Shown here piece after piece: positions 51,755 through 64,000 of a DNA stretch of 64,000 nucleotides. Source of the DNA: Chiridota heheva. Taxonomy: Eukaryota > Echinodermata > Holothuroidea > Apodida > Chiridotidae. The notes beneath the pieces were generated by a model, which saw only the letters and a list, made by a program, of their open reading frames with translations, was not told the DNA's origin and did no database searches. Numbering within the stretch: the stretch's first letter is position 1; each line of letters opens with the position of its first letter. The stretch is from contig JAIGNY010000696.1 of the NCBI GenBank assembly GCA_020152595.1, positions 535,001 through 599,000 of the forward strand, in the 5' to 3' direction. Made by a program: the position numbers and the translations under genes.

Positions 51755-54290
51755 AAATTATATAAAAAAATCATTTCTTTGAAAATATTCTTTGTTTATC
51801 CTTTGTATAAAAATGAAAGAGATGTCCTAATAAATTCAAAAGCAAGCTTACCACATGGATCCTGTTTTAGCGTTTCAATTGTAAGAAGCTTTTAATATTC
51901 TGTGATTCAGAAAATAAGTCGTAAAAAAAGCACTTGTTCCATACCTTCATTTAGAGTAAACTTCACGACCCTTGGTCATAGGCAATTATATTGTAACAGG
52001 CTTCACACTCATACACCTATATCCTACTGTAACACAGACATAAGTGTAGCTGTTTCCTTTACAAAGTTTAGTGTGTATAATTTGCAGCAATGAAAAAAGT
52101 CTTTCCAATTATTCTTGCAACCCTGGCCCTAGCACCTGTTTGGCAGGTTTATGATTTGTTCCTGAGTTTTAAGATCTGGGCAGGGACCTGCTATGTAATT
52201 AAGCTGGTTCCTGATCTGAGTTAAAACTCAAATTTTAATCTCAGGGTTTATTATCACTTGCAGGGAGTATAAGAGAAAATGAACAAAATGCAATTATTAG
52301 TATAACAAGAATGTTTGAAGAATGGAAATATTAAAGGAAAGTTACAAAACTTAATTTCTGAGAATGCTATATCTCTCTTTATGGGAAACTACACACACAT
52401 TAGAAAGGCTCTGTTATTCACCTGAAAGTATAATGTTCTGAAAAACTTGAGTTTCATCCTGGGGGTAGGGAAGAGGTGGTCAAAAAATTACAAATCATCT
52501 TAAATTCAGGAAATCACTATACAGAAGATATAAATATGGAAGAAAAAGTGGGGGTGGGGATGGGAGAGTGTGGGGAGTGGTGGATGGGGAGGGGAAGTAC
52601 CCAAAAATCTTGTTTATCTTATCATAGCTGCTTATATTTTTTAAAGTTGGTCAGGCCATCTCCATAGGGATATTAATGCACATAATCTATTAACCCACCA
52701 TGTAACTCAAATAGTCTTGATCAGACTTATGCTTCTGCAGGTTCACCTTATCAAAGTTGTACCTCCAAGTGTGCTATTTATACAGGTCATGTAAGCATGC
52801 AGTAATAAACCTGGGTTGTCATTTTGCCTTACTTTCTACCCATAGCTGTATTTTGAAGTGACTTTTAAACATTGCACCAGGGATCCCAACAGTACAATTA
52901 TCATCACCTGAGTGTACAGATTTCTGGTTGACGGGCTCCACTAACGGTATTTTAAGGGAAATAGGTCATTGTTTGTGGGTTTGACGTTGGACATCAACAG
53001 GTGGGATTTTCATTCTCACAGTTCCCTTTTTACGATATTCAGTTTCAAGTGGTGATGGATATTATGATTTCAAGTCTACATTGGTGGAAAAATATTGAAC
53101 CCTTGATGCCATAATCTTAAGTAATTCAATTTAGTAATAGCTATTTGAGAGGTCAAAGGTCGCCTTGCAAGGAGGCATGTGGATGAAATGCACAAAAGAT
53201 GAAATTGTATTAAAGGTGTGTGGACATATTCTTGGAGGATACGCTGGAATGGTTGCTTTAAAAGTGAATAAAAAGTTATAAATATCACACCATGATTGGT
53301 TGAGATTAGTGTAAAGGCGGAGTTGGAATTAATTATGAAATTTTCCAGTTCTGATAAGAGATGTTAAAAATCTTCCTACGAAAAATTGTTACAGAAATAA
53401 TATTGATATAGTGAATACAACTTTATTTACTTTCCTCTTGTGCAATTTAATGTACTTTTTATCACACAGTTACGTGGGGACGTTTTTAGAGCCACTTACC
53501 ACATAACATATGCTTATATATTTTTTTAATGATTTTTTTCTCTTAATGTAAATTCCCAATGTTCCTGCGATTATAACTGTCAGAACCATATAAGTTTTCC
53601 AGCTCCATGTCAAGTAAACTAATCTGCAGGCTTTCTTCTCTCCAATCCCTTTTCTTCTGCTTTGCAAAATTTAATATCTATGGTAAAACTTGACCATCAA
53701 AGTTGTGGTGCAGTCAATTCAACTAACCTTAGTTTTAACTGTAGAAGATTATTGATCAGACATGTTTATCTTTTATGTATATCAATTTATTTCTTCACAA
53801 GTGTAGGCTACAGTAGTTTAAACTACTATAGGCCACCAGCCTTTACATAACAATGACAAATCAAAGTTGCAATTTCTTCAAGACATATACAAAATATAAA
53901 TAAAAACTTCTTTGGCAGAAAACAACAAAAAGGACTATTGGAGGTTAAAACAAAATAGATTCAATAGAGTATGTAAAGAAAAATAAACTTGTACATTATG
54001 TAAATCCTGCTGTCTTTTAGATGCACACTTAATAAACTATATATATGATAGAGGACAAACAGTGCTGGTAAGAATATTCTAGAGACTCCAGAATAAGACT
54101 CGCTCACTTTTTGACAGGGTGCTCCTCATACTGAGTTCTGTATGCAACATCTTCAACCCTGGGATGTAGAGCTCCTCTTCATCAAGATGAGTCATGCTCT
54201 ACGAACTCCCTTTTTTTGGCCGTCTCTTAACTTGGAAGGCCATAAAAGCTTAACCTGAGGATGTATAAAACATGAAACCTCCTGCTAGAT
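51755..54290. other. Non-coding sequence with a G-rich tract at 52549-52596
   Basis: No gene was recognised. The tract (GTGGGGGTGGGGATGGGAGA and on) meets the G-quadruplex rule on the plus strand. Confidence 0.45.
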
Positions 54291-54295
54291 AAACA

Positions 54296-54371
54296 CCAGC
54301 AATTAAACTAAGCCCCAGCAATTAAACTAAGCCCCTTACAACTAAACTAAGCCCCCTTACAACTAAACTAT
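54296..54371. repeat. Short tandem repeat, 18-23 bp units
   Basis: Four copies of an ACTAAACTAAGCCCC-type unit, the later ones with an extra CTTACA insert. Confidence 0.8.
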
Positions 54372-54374
54372 AAA

Positions 54375-55440
54375 CAAAAATAGCTGGGAGCAGAGGACAG
54401 AGAACAAGATTTCTTTCACACCAACTTCTTGGTCACATTCCAATCTCTTGTTTCTTATTCTTCTCCAAGTCTTAAGATGTACATACAAGGATTTGTTATC
54501 ATACTGCAAAAGAACCCAAGAAGGGTGATAATGATAATATAAAAAAGCTCCACTTGGGAAGTATGCTATATGAGACTATTCATCTCTTTGTAATTGTAAC
54601 TTGTATATCTAGATACACATTGCCACCTGTACAAGTGACAGAAAAAAAGATTTTGGACACCTCTGGACAATAGAGCTCTCAAGAGGAGGTCCCAAGGGGT
54701 GGCCTGTGAAGAAGGGATTAGCCAGCAAAAGCTGGTTTTTGACACCTGCTCCATAGCGCTTAACTCCTCTTGTCTCTCATTGCCCATGGGCTTTTAAGTT
54801 TGTGTAGTCTCTTAAAGGGGTGTGATATAAGAGCATATATGAAAATGTTTATGCAGCTCTGTGGTGGACTTCCATCTTTCACTTCCATACGTACAGTATG
54901 GTAAATGTCCCCCTGAACACAAGTTTTTAAGAAAAAAACTATAATTCATTTTCTTAATCCTCAGTTTTCAGATTTCTGTCACAAATGTAATTAAAGATAT
55001 TGTGCAATTTATGCTAATTAGGTATCTAAGTTTTAAAATGGTCAATTTCTAACCTATTATGATGTAACTTGTTGTTGTTTTCATGGTTTTAGTTCACTTA
55101 AACCATGTAAGCTAACATTTTCTGGATTTTATATCCGATTCTGTACATTTTCTACATTTGGCCCTTTTTTGGGCAATATGGATCGTCACCACACTCTGTG
55201 TTTTCTTGTTGATGATATGTCATATGTAAGGGTCCACAACTGTTCCATGACAACTGCTCTATACATGTACCAACAAAATTCTTAAAACTTAATTTCTGCA
55301 GAGTAATGGCATACAACAAATTTGTGTAGTTATTTTGGTGCTTCAAAGGTTAAGTGCCGGAAAAGTCTAAAAAATATTAGCATTTAAACAATCATTTTAC
55401 TTATTACTGTAGAACACTGTGAACTTATTATTTGCATCAA
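54375..55440. other. Non-coding sequence, nothing recognised
   Basis: A 73-codon minus-strand frame (54566-54787) has no family motif. Confidence 0.4.
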
Positions 55441-55445
55441 ACATT

Positions 55446-55620
55446 CAGTGGTTATCTGGGGTCTTGGGAGGAGGAATAAAGGACTTGTGACCAGTAGCTG
55501 GGGCCCTGTGGGCCCCTACAGTATTGAAGTATAATGATTTTTTTACGGGCCCCCTTATAGGGTCAAATCCAGGCCCTTTTAGGGAAGCAATTTCTCTTCC
55601 CCTCCCTAGTTTTGCCACTG
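55446..55620. mobile_element. Probable hAT-like MITE, 175 bp
   Basis: The left end CAGTGGTTATCTGGGG and the right end, reversed, CAGTGGCAAAACTAGGGAGG form diverged inverted repeats like those of other hAT-like elements here. Flanking 8-mers do not match, so the call rests on the ends alone. Confidence 0.5.
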
Positions 55621-55734
55621 AGCTGCTTAGTAGCAAATTAAATTCCTTGTAGTCCTATTTTTATCAGATGTGCTTTATACCCTCACAAATTCAAATACTT
55701 AAAAATGTAGTTGCAAATGGTTTAAAGGCATTGG

Positions 55735-56299
55735 TTATATCAGTGATCTGTCTATGGTTATATCAGGGATTATACTTCCATAGTTATATCAGGGGTACTT
55801 TGCTCGTTATATCATGGATACCTCCCTGGTTATATTGGGTATACTAACCTGGTTATCAGGGATACTTCTCTGTTTATATCAGGATACTACCTGGGTTATA
55901 TCAAGAATACTTCTCTGGTTATATCAGGGATATGTCCCTAGTTATATGAGGGATACATCCCTGCATGGTTATATCAGTGATACATCCTTGGTTATATCAG
56001 GGATACTTTCCTGGTTATATCAGTGATACATCCTTGGTTATATCAGGGATACTTTCCTGGTTATATCAGTGATACATCCTTGGTTATATCAGGGGTACTT
56101 TCCTGGTTATATCAGTGATACATCCTTGGTTATTTCAGGGATACTTACCTGGTTATATCAGTGATACATCCTTGGTTATATCAGTGATACTTCCCTGGTT
56201 ATATTAGTGATACATCCCTGGTTATATCAGCGATACTTCCCTGGCTATTTCAGGGATACTTCCCTGGGTATATCAGCGATACTTCCCTGGTTATTTCAG
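55735..56299. repeat. 23-bp minisatellite, about 24 copies
   Basis: The unit GGTTATATCAGTGATACATC-CTT alternates with GGTTATATCAGGGATACTTT-CCT, a two-step pattern through much of the array. Confidence 0.95.
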
Positions 56300-56304
56300 A
56301 GGCA

Positions 56305-58350
56305 TAACAAGAGGTGGATGCACTTCATGACTCTTGAGCAAAATCAAGACTTTGGTACCCCAAGCAATCACACAGTCATGTTTTTATGTGTTCCAGAATG
56401 CAACTTTCCACAGGCCCAAAAGACCCTAGTTTTATATTGTGTAGGTCTTTCTTCGGACATGCTTCTCCTTTAAAAACTGTACCATCCCATCCCCCAGGTT
56501 TTTTCCTCTAGTAGCTCAATATTAAGTGGTGTACTTTGTGTAATTGGGTGTGAATGGTATATTCAAGAGGATGAAAATAGGGTCAAAATAACTTGTTTTT
56601 GAGAGAATAAATACTCCTCGCTCCACTTGAGAAGAGATTGTGTGGATGTGAAGTTTGGCACTAATTGATGATTTAACAAGAAGGAGGATAAGTGTGTGAA
56701 ACAAGACCCTTGAAGTATCTACTTATTGTAGTGCTACATCTTGATGGACAGTTTATTGAACAATACACCTCTCACTCTCCCTCCATCCTGTACAATCACA
56801 AAAATAAAAACCTTTATATTCTGCAACAAGTTGAACTTATCGGAGGTTTTTGTGTAAAACCAGAACAGGTTTGACACACTTTTGTGAAAAATACTCTCTT
56901 TTTTTGTTACATGTTTATTTATTTTTTGAGAAATGATAAGTCTCCTCCCAGGGTTTTTGTCAAGGGACAAGATAGAATTAGAAAAACAAGACTATTTTGT
57001 TGTTGTTGTTTTGAAATTGTCAGTGTTTTGGGGGTGTTTTGAACATTAATTAGGTTTTTTTGCTGACAGCAAGTAAGAATGTTGACTTATCTCTGAACTA
57101 CTGACGGTCATTCTTTGGACAAAATAGCATCCAAGGTCCTTATTTTCGACCATTTCTGTTTTTCAGAACTGGTCATAAAGGTATATTTTCTTTCATCTGT
57201 TCCTTAAATAACTTAGGCCAATTTTTTTGCTCATGGTGAGATAACTACTGTACATTTCACTTTGAAATTAATGATGATTGGTAAAAGATCTAGACTGAAG
57301 CAACAGCTTGAAATTAATTAGGAGAAAAATGATGCACTATTTACTAGAGCATCAATGATGTAGTAGCTTAACATATATTTTGGTGGTATAAACCTGTTTT
57401 TGTTGGTGGTAAAGTTTGGGTGCTTCTTGGACAGTAATTGAGGGGCACTTTTGTCAGTTTTTGAAAAAGTGGATTAATCTTGCCTCCTGGACCCATGGTT
57501 CCTACTTATTTGGTTTGAACATAGTATAGGCGGGATATGAGGGAAGCAAGGGAGCACTTTCCCCACTCTCACTTTTTGTGTTGATGTGGTGTATTTTAGA
57601 GTGCTTTTGTAATCGCCACCCCCATGCACACACACACTTTGGATTTTCTCCTACTTTCAGTAAGCAAATCCCACCTATAGGTTTGAGATTGGGGAGCCAG
57701 GACCAATGTTGACAATTACCCATCGGGTGAATAGGTAAAAGGGCTTCTTTTGAAAATTGCTGCTTACAAAATTATTAAGAGCATGCCTGCTACCACCACG
57801 GCTCTTGGTGTCGATGCCCCTGGTAAAATGACTTGCTGTAATTGTCTTAAATAAATACTAAATGTATATGTAACAACTTCTATGTATTATGTAATGTATG
57901 TAAGTGAGTGGATTTCTATTTTGTTTTTAAGCTTCAAGAATGACCTAGAATAATTGCATATAACTTTCAAAAGGGCACCTCCTGCTCCCCTTACTTTTAG
58001 GGCAAGGGGCTTTAAATATAGTTTGAATATGTGAAAACTGCTTTTCAATTAAGCCTACAAAAACTTAAGCCTCAACAGCAATATGATGCAAAGTTTGATA
58101 ACAATGTTTCCTTTTAAGGGAAATTGAAATCATAAACAGACATAGGCTACTAACAATTAAGTACTGTATGTATTAAATCAAGATGGATTTTACATCCATG
58201 CAACTTGAAATGCTTTAAACTATGGCATTTCCTCATATTGCTAATATATTAGCCATTTTTTGAGCAAATAATTAATCATCGCAATGAATGAATTACACGT
58301 GCCCCATCTCCTCTTCTCTAATGTCCGAACTGTCAAAAATTTATTTTGTC
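56305..58350. other. Non-coding sequence, nothing recognised
   Basis: AT-rich. Short frames lack motif or splice support. Confidence 0.45.
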
Positions 58351-58357
58351 CAAAATG

Positions 58358-58705
58358 GCTATTTTTGACCTTTTTTAATTATATGCTTCTATACTAGATC
58401 GTTTGTAATCATCCTAATTTAGTTTATAAAGCCATATTCAGATTCTTTTTGGGGTATATCTAAAACTTAGAAAATATGAGGCCCCTTGAACCCATGCTGA
58501 TAAAGGTTTGTGTCCCCCCCCCCCTCCCCCCTTCCAATATCTATCCCCTATTATTGACCTTTTTTAATGGAGGTGGGTTAGTCTGTATCATTGTAAAATG
58601 ATATGCCGGTATATTAGATCGTTTGTTATCATCCTAATTTAGTTCAAAAAGCCGTGTATTGCACACAATCAGAGTCTTTTGGGCGCATCTAAAAGTTGGA
58701 AAATG
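58358..58705. repeat. Diverged tandem duplication, about 195-bp period
   Basis: Two copies share TATTTTTGACCTTTTTTAAT-like, TAGATCGTTTGT-ATCATCCT, AATTTAGTT-A-AAAGCC and AAAATATGAGG-like blocks. A poly-C run (58507-58528) lies between them. Confidence 0.75.
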
Positions 58706-59092
58706 TGAGGTTTTCACATCTTCACAGACATGATGATATGCAACCTTTTTCTGCTGTCCGAGGGGATTGTTGTTTTAGTCCTTAAGATCCAACTGTCACA
58801 ATTTCAAAATCCACAAAAATGATTTTTCTCTCAGGAGCGAAAGTAAATATCCTGGTCAAAGCAATCAAGTTATTGTAGGTTGAGGTACATGCATATATCT
58901 ATAAAGGTAGCACAGAACTAATTATTTGCCCCATTGAAGCCTACAATGAAAGAGTCAAGTTCAGGGTTCTTTTTGTACCAGAATGTTATAAATTTAGGAT
59001 CTTTTGTGATTTTTTCCAAAAGTGTCATCTAATATCTCTTGGATGAGGGTACTTTCAATGGGGGTCACCAGAGGTTTTTTCCCTTCTTGGTT

Positions 59093-60308
59093 CTGATGCA
59101 ATAGCATCAGGAACCTATGCAGTCATGATGGCATGTGTGTGTATGTCTGTGTGTGTGCATGTATGTATGTGTGTTTGTGATGGCCAGCTTGTAAATGCGA
59201 TATCTCAAGAATGGTACACTGGATCAATGTCATATGTGGTACACAGATAACCCATAATATGTAGACGTGTCCTGTTGTTTTTGATGGTGTGTCATGCATA
59301 TCAATTAGTGGGCGGGGCTTAATGTACAAATCTTAAAATGTTCACATTTTAACGACCTCATATCTGTTTTGTTTCATATTTCATACAATTATGATGTTAG
59401 CTGGTGTGGACAGGGATGTTCATCGTGTAAAAATACTGAATTTTATTAATATGCATAGTGGGCGGGGCTTAATCTGATTTTCCTGAAAAACCTTGTAAGC
59501 ACAGTATCGCAAGAATGGTAATCTGAATTCATGTCATATTTGGTACACAGTTAGCCCATGGTCTGTAGATGTGCCCTATTGTTTTTGATGATGATGTCTT
59601 GCATATTAATGAGTAGGCAGGGCTTAATGTAAAAATCTTGAAATATTCATGTTTTAATGACTGCGTGTCTGTTTTGTTTCATATTTGGGACAATTATGAT
59701 GTAAGCTGGTATGTACATGTTCATTGTGTAAAATAATGAATTACATTAATATGCATAGTAGGCGGGGCTCCATCTGATTTTGCTAAAAAAAGCTTATAAA
59801 CCGTACATTTATATGCATGGTGGGCATGATAATATCATTGGTTACATTTGCGTACATGCTTATGTTATTAACAGATGTCATTAGTATGTATGGAGTACTA
59901 AATGATATAAACACACCATACCTCATGAATGGTATATTATTTGATGCCATATGTATTGATGCCATATGTGGTACACAGATGGGTTATCATGTCTGTACAT
60001 ATGTTTTAATGTTGTGGTAGTGATGTCATAAATAGTAATGAGTAGGTGGGGCTTACTAAGATGTCTTAAAATAGGATAAATGAGCAACCGCTTTTGCATC
60101 ATACTTGCTATGATATTGCTGTTAGTTATTGTGCAAATGCTAATGTCGTCAATATTTTTATTGATCTGCATGGTGGGTGTGGCTTATGAATAAATGTCAT
60201 GGAACAAACATTTCATGATATGCAATGATATGACAATTGATACAAAACTTACAAATCAATCAGCTTATAGAAAAAAGCATCGGAACCACAAAACCTTTTG
60301 TTCTGGTT
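59093..60308 (+). mobile_element. GGTTCTGATGC-family repeat, long copy with internal ~300-bp repeats
   Basis: The left end GGTTCTGATGCAATAGCATC is itself a hairpin. The right end ATCGGAACCACAAAACCTTT-GTTCTGG mirrors it. Between them a roughly 300-bp module recurs about three times, each with CAAGAATGGTA, GTACACAG, ATGTGCCC, GGCGGGGCTTAA and TTAATATGCATAGTGGGCGG blocks (59296/59445, 59597/59745, 60031/60162). There is no coding capacity. It could be a Helitron-like or other non-autonomous element, with the class undecided. Confidence 0.7.
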
Positions 60309-60319
60309 TTTAGGCTGAA

Positions 60320-60890
60320 TTGAAGAAGATAATACACCCTCACCAAATCACTGAAATTTTGGTATGGGTCCATGGTAAAATAGTTCTTCATGAAAATTTT
60401 ACTGAAACAAATCTCATCAAGTTTGGATATGCATAGTCAAGACCTATCTATTCTCTACCATTCCTGAAATGTTCAACTTCTCAGCTTCCTGGACCTCTCA
60501 AAAATATTTGTATTAGCCTTTGAGGGTTCTCATTTTTTGGATGGCGGAGTGATACCTTATAGTTCTGTGCTACCTATAGTAGCACAAACTTCTTCCTATC
60601 TCTGTGACTTGTATTACTGCATCCTGAACTTAATTGCCACCTACCTTGTATGACTTAAAATTTCACTGGACCATTTGGGTCCCAGAAGAAGAGCTAACAT
60701 TTGACTTTGCAGTGTATAACATATGAAAAATATACAAGTATGATATACTCGTAATGGTCTATCATTAAAACTTACAAAAACAGTAAGAAAATAGTATACG
60801 GTTCTTACAAACATTTATGTTATAAGGGCTAACTTTGAAGCATACTCTTGGGCATATAGCTAATAACCAAGAAATTAGCAAATTTGCATG
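60320..60890. other. Non-coding sequence, nothing recognised
   Basis: AT-rich sequence between two repeat elements. No gene signal. Confidence 0.4.
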
Positions 60891-60892
60891 AC

Positions 60893-61264
60893 AATTCTAT
60901 CATATTTTTCCTACGATTTTGTGGCTTAAAAACCATAGGATATGTTAAAAAAGTAGTAAAACTGAATTTAGGAAGGCTATTTATAATATACCACCTGAAG
61001 AAAGTTTGAGGAAAAATATTTTAGATAGTGAAAAAATTTAATAAACTTTCTTTAAAATAAATAAAGACTGAGGAATCTAAGGCTGTGACATCACAACCAG
61101 CTAGTCTGATTTCAGTCGTTTCTACAGAAATGATACCAAACTTTAAACTTAAATATCTCCTTAACGGAATAAGATTTTTAAACGCTGTCTTTACCATTTT
61201 GTTTCTTTTGAAGTCCTCTTTCATATAAGATGAACGTGCTTGCCCACTGAACTAATCCTTTAAG
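60893..61264. mobile_element. Second copy of the 48-kb foldback family, left arm missing
   Basis: Carries the centre (TAGGAAGGCTATTTATAATA region) and right arm (AGTCTGATTTCAGTCGTTTC, ATATCTCCTTAACGGAATAA, CTAATCCTTTAA) of the element at 48156-48726. It begins just where the left arm of that copy ends. Confidence 0.85.
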
Positions 61265-61890
61265 TGCAAAGTCATGACTTTTGTCAATTAAAATAATGTA
61301 ATTTAGTGACCTGTGATGACCTATGTCAATCTGAATGACAGAGTTCAGCCCAAAAGAAGATATGGACCTTTATGAATCCATTCAAAAGCATTTTCATGAA
61401 AATCAAATGCTACCATTAGTCAAACCTAAAAACTTAAAATACATCAAAAAGGACTCATTTTCAAGAAAAATACAGTTTTTTATACAAAAAGTTTAAAAAG
61501 TTCAGTCTTTCAATGAAATCTAGGGTCAGTTTCCTCATCAAATGCATCTATTACCATGAAGGAGAAGTTATTCAATAGCTTTAAAATCAGGCTCAGAGAA
61601 AAACTACTGTTCTCTATCTAACTTTTCTGATAACTTTTAAGTGCAAAGTCATGTCCTCTGTCAAGTAAAACAATGTAATTTAATGACCTGTGATGACCTA
61701 TGTCAATCTGAGTGACAGAATTCAGCCCAAAAGAAGATATGAATATTTATCAATTCAATCAAATGCATTTTCATTAATATCAAATGCTACCATTGGCCAC
61801 ATCTACTGAGGAAAACTTAAAATACATCAGAAAGGACTCAATTTCAAGGAATAACATTATTTATACAAAAAGTTTAAAACAAATTCAATG
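61263..61890. repeat. Tandem duplication, about 374-bp period
   Basis: Copies start with TTAAGTGCAAAGTCATG at about 61263 and 61637 and share GACCTGTGATGACCTATGTC, TTCAGCCCAAAAGAAGATAT, CAAATGCTACCATT and TACAAAAAGTTTAAAA. No coding sense. Confidence 0.85.
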
Positions 61891-61963
61891 AAATCTAAGG
61901 TCAGAAGGAAAATTCTTTATGAAAAAAAATTCAATGACATCTTGGGTCAGAAGGAAAGTACTT

Positions 61964-64000
61964 TGATTTAATTTAATTTAATTTAATTTATTTGTTTTTT
62001 CAAAACATATTTACATATAATTACAGAGAGTTTTATTTACAAATGTGTTATGAAATTTATGAAATATGTATATACAGAAGAATATATATGGTTGGTTGTG
62101 AAAGGAAGTGTTGTATAAAAACCAGGTGAGCTTAACTGAGTACAACACTCCCAAATTACAAAACAAAAATGATAACAAATTTGGTAGTACAAAATGCTCC
62201 CATCCCACACACCAATACATACAATCGAAGCCACAGGTTCCCATCCCACCCCACCCGACCCCAGGTAAAGTAAGGATGTAAGTATTTAACAGTAAAAGTG
62301 AGTTTTCACAAATTAAATCTTATAATGACAGGCAACACAATGGATGTTGTTTGATTGACGGGTATTATAGTTGTGCGTGTCTTTGTTTGTCCTAAACATC
62401 TTTATAAAAGGTGGCGGAAGATTATTGTTAGTAGCCCGGTAAGCAATGGTGGCAAGATTGATGTTAATGAGATCTGGTACTTTAAGGAGGTTAAGAGACA
62501 AAAATAAATTACTAGTACTGTCACGATAATAAGCATTGGTGATATGTCGGATGGCCCGTTTTTGTAAGATCACTAATTTATTTAAGAATGATTTAGCAGC
62601 ACTCGACCAAACACTGCAACAATAAGATAAATGAGGTAAAATAAGTGTTTGATACAAGGACCTTAAAATCGTTCATGAAATACAATGTTTTAATTTTGAC
62701 AAAATACCAACACCTCTCAAAATCTTATTAGAGATTGAATGAATATGATCGGACCAAGAAAGATTTGAATCAATATAGACCCCTAAGAATTTTGTGGTAT
62801 CTACTTTAATAAGTTCAATGCTATTTAAGTGGATAGTGACATCCCAATTTTTACTAAGTGGTCCAAATACTGCATAATTAGTTTGACTAATGTTAAGAGA
62901 CAACTTGTTTGCAGAGAACCATTTATACAATTGAGATAAATCAGAACAAACAGTATTTTTTAACTCATGTGTGTCCCTTATAAAAAATATTAGTGTCATT
63001 CGCAAATTAAATCAGTGATGACTCTGTAGACACATTGCTTATATCATTGATATGTATAATAAAATAAGTGGACCTAATATGGAACCTTTCGAATATAGAA
63101 TGACCAGGCCTAAAACAGTATTGATCCTCAAATAATACATTGTGCTTATCAAGAAAACCTGTGATACGATTAAACAACAATCTTTCTATTATTTATGACA
63201 AACATGGTAAATCAGATATAGGGCGATAATTTTCATAAACATCAGGTTCATCCTTTTAAAAATGGGAATAACTTTAGCAATCTTAAGTTTGTTAGGAAAT
63301 ACACCTGTGGTGAATGATTGCTTTATAACGTGAGTTAAAAGTATTACAATAATATGAGTAACTTATCTGATTATACTGGGCTTTAAGTTGTCAGAGCCAG
63401 CAGATTTATTAAGCTTAAGACATGAATTGGCTACCTTGAGTACTTTTTCTTGACAACAGGATAAAGGAACATATAACTTGTAATATACTTGGTTGGGTCT
63501 AAGTACTTGTTAAATGAGTTATTACTGTCGATCTTGCTTGCAAGAGTAGGACCTATATTAACAAAGAAGTTATTAAAGCTATTTGCAATAGTTTTGGGAT
63601 CAGTGATTAAGCTAGCATCATCTTTGAACACAGTATTAACACTTCTATTTGCTGTGTTCTTATTTAAAGACTATTAATAATACTCCAGGTGCTTTTTGCA
63701 TCATTTTTACAGCTATCAAATTTTGAGCCTCCATCAAATCTCTGTCAAATAACATCTCTCCTTTTTCTTTTTCACACTTAGACCTCTGTCTCTCCATCTC
63801 CATCTCCATCTCCAAGTTGGTTTTGCTTACATTTGACGGATTTCTTAATAACCATCTGTACAATTTATTTTTGACTTTAATTGACTTAAAAATACCTGAA
63901 GTGATCCAAGGGTGCCACTGTTTAACATTGGGCCTATTATTGATACAAATAAATGGAAAACAATTATTTTAAGTTGCTTCAAGAATTTTTGCGAATGAAT
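61964..64000 (-). mobile_element. CR1/Jockey-type LINE, 3' part, decayed, runs off the right edge
   Basis: On the minus strand, from right to left: a linker, RT motif NYRPISDLPC (63206-63231) with a stop soon after, GSILGPLIFLLYINDI (about 63040-63088), and the catalytic YADD box altered to FANDT (about 62993-63006), next to a frameshift and stop. Then follow LYKWFSANKLSLN, FLGVYIDSNLSWSDH, LPHLSYCCSVWSSA and LQKRAIRHI (palm/thumb), and a 3' UTR ending in a (TTTAA)n-type tail at about 61964-61991. No RNase H follows the RT, separating it from the 18-21 kb LINEs. Stops and frameshifts throughout show a dead copy. The endonuclease part would lie right of the window. Confidence 0.9.

Overview
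This window is nuclear DNA from a eukaryote, most likely a marine invertebrate deuterostome (an echinoderm-like animal). The evidence is long AT-rich non-coding stretches, very low exon density, spliced rather than operon-like coding signals, a secreted FGF-type first exon with a canonical GTGAGT donor, tRNA-derived SINEs, LINEs with RNase H, hAT-like and piggyBac-like MITEs, and an unusually high load of minisatellites. The species is inferred only; nothing in the sequence names it.

Layout. 0-5.4 kb: intergenic or intronic sequence with a 36-bp minisatellite, a (TA)n tract and an 18-bp repeat. 5.4-6.1 kb (minus): the first coding exon of a fibroblast growth factor gene, ending at the conserved phase-1 FGF intron; later exons should lie to the left. 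10.3-11.1 kb (plus): a probable first exon of a mitochondrial, single-membrane-span protein with one apparent frameshift in a T run. Its intron holds a minus-strand tRNA-derived SINE. 17.4 kb: a near-perfect 76-nt hairpin. 18.2 kb: a possible 10-codon first exon.

18.5-23.5 kb is a nest of three decayed fragments of one RNase-H-bearing LINE family. The third is interrupted by a 22-copy, 82-bp satellite that shares sequence with the LINE 3' UTR. 26.9-29.9 kb is a 3-kb array of about 90 copies of a 34-bp unit, most with a consensus AP-1 motif, organised in higher-order blocks. 34.5-39.5 kb carries further minisatellites (30, 16 and 15 bp) and MITEs with recognisable TTAA or 8-bp target-site duplications. 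40-62 kb holds SINE copies, two long foldback elements, several DNA-transposon-like repeats, a 23-bp minisatellite and a complex microsatellite. 62-64 kb (minus): the 3' part of a decayed CR1/Jockey-type LINE running off the right edge.

Few sequences here look like host genes: the FGF exon (good support), the mitochondrial-type exon (moderate), and two single-exon candidates at 18.2 and 32.9 kb (weak). No genes can be said to work together. The biology of the window is mostly repeat biology, including satellites arising inside transposons and hairpins that could feed small-RNA pathways. Boundaries of diverged repeats are approximate, since they were read by eye.
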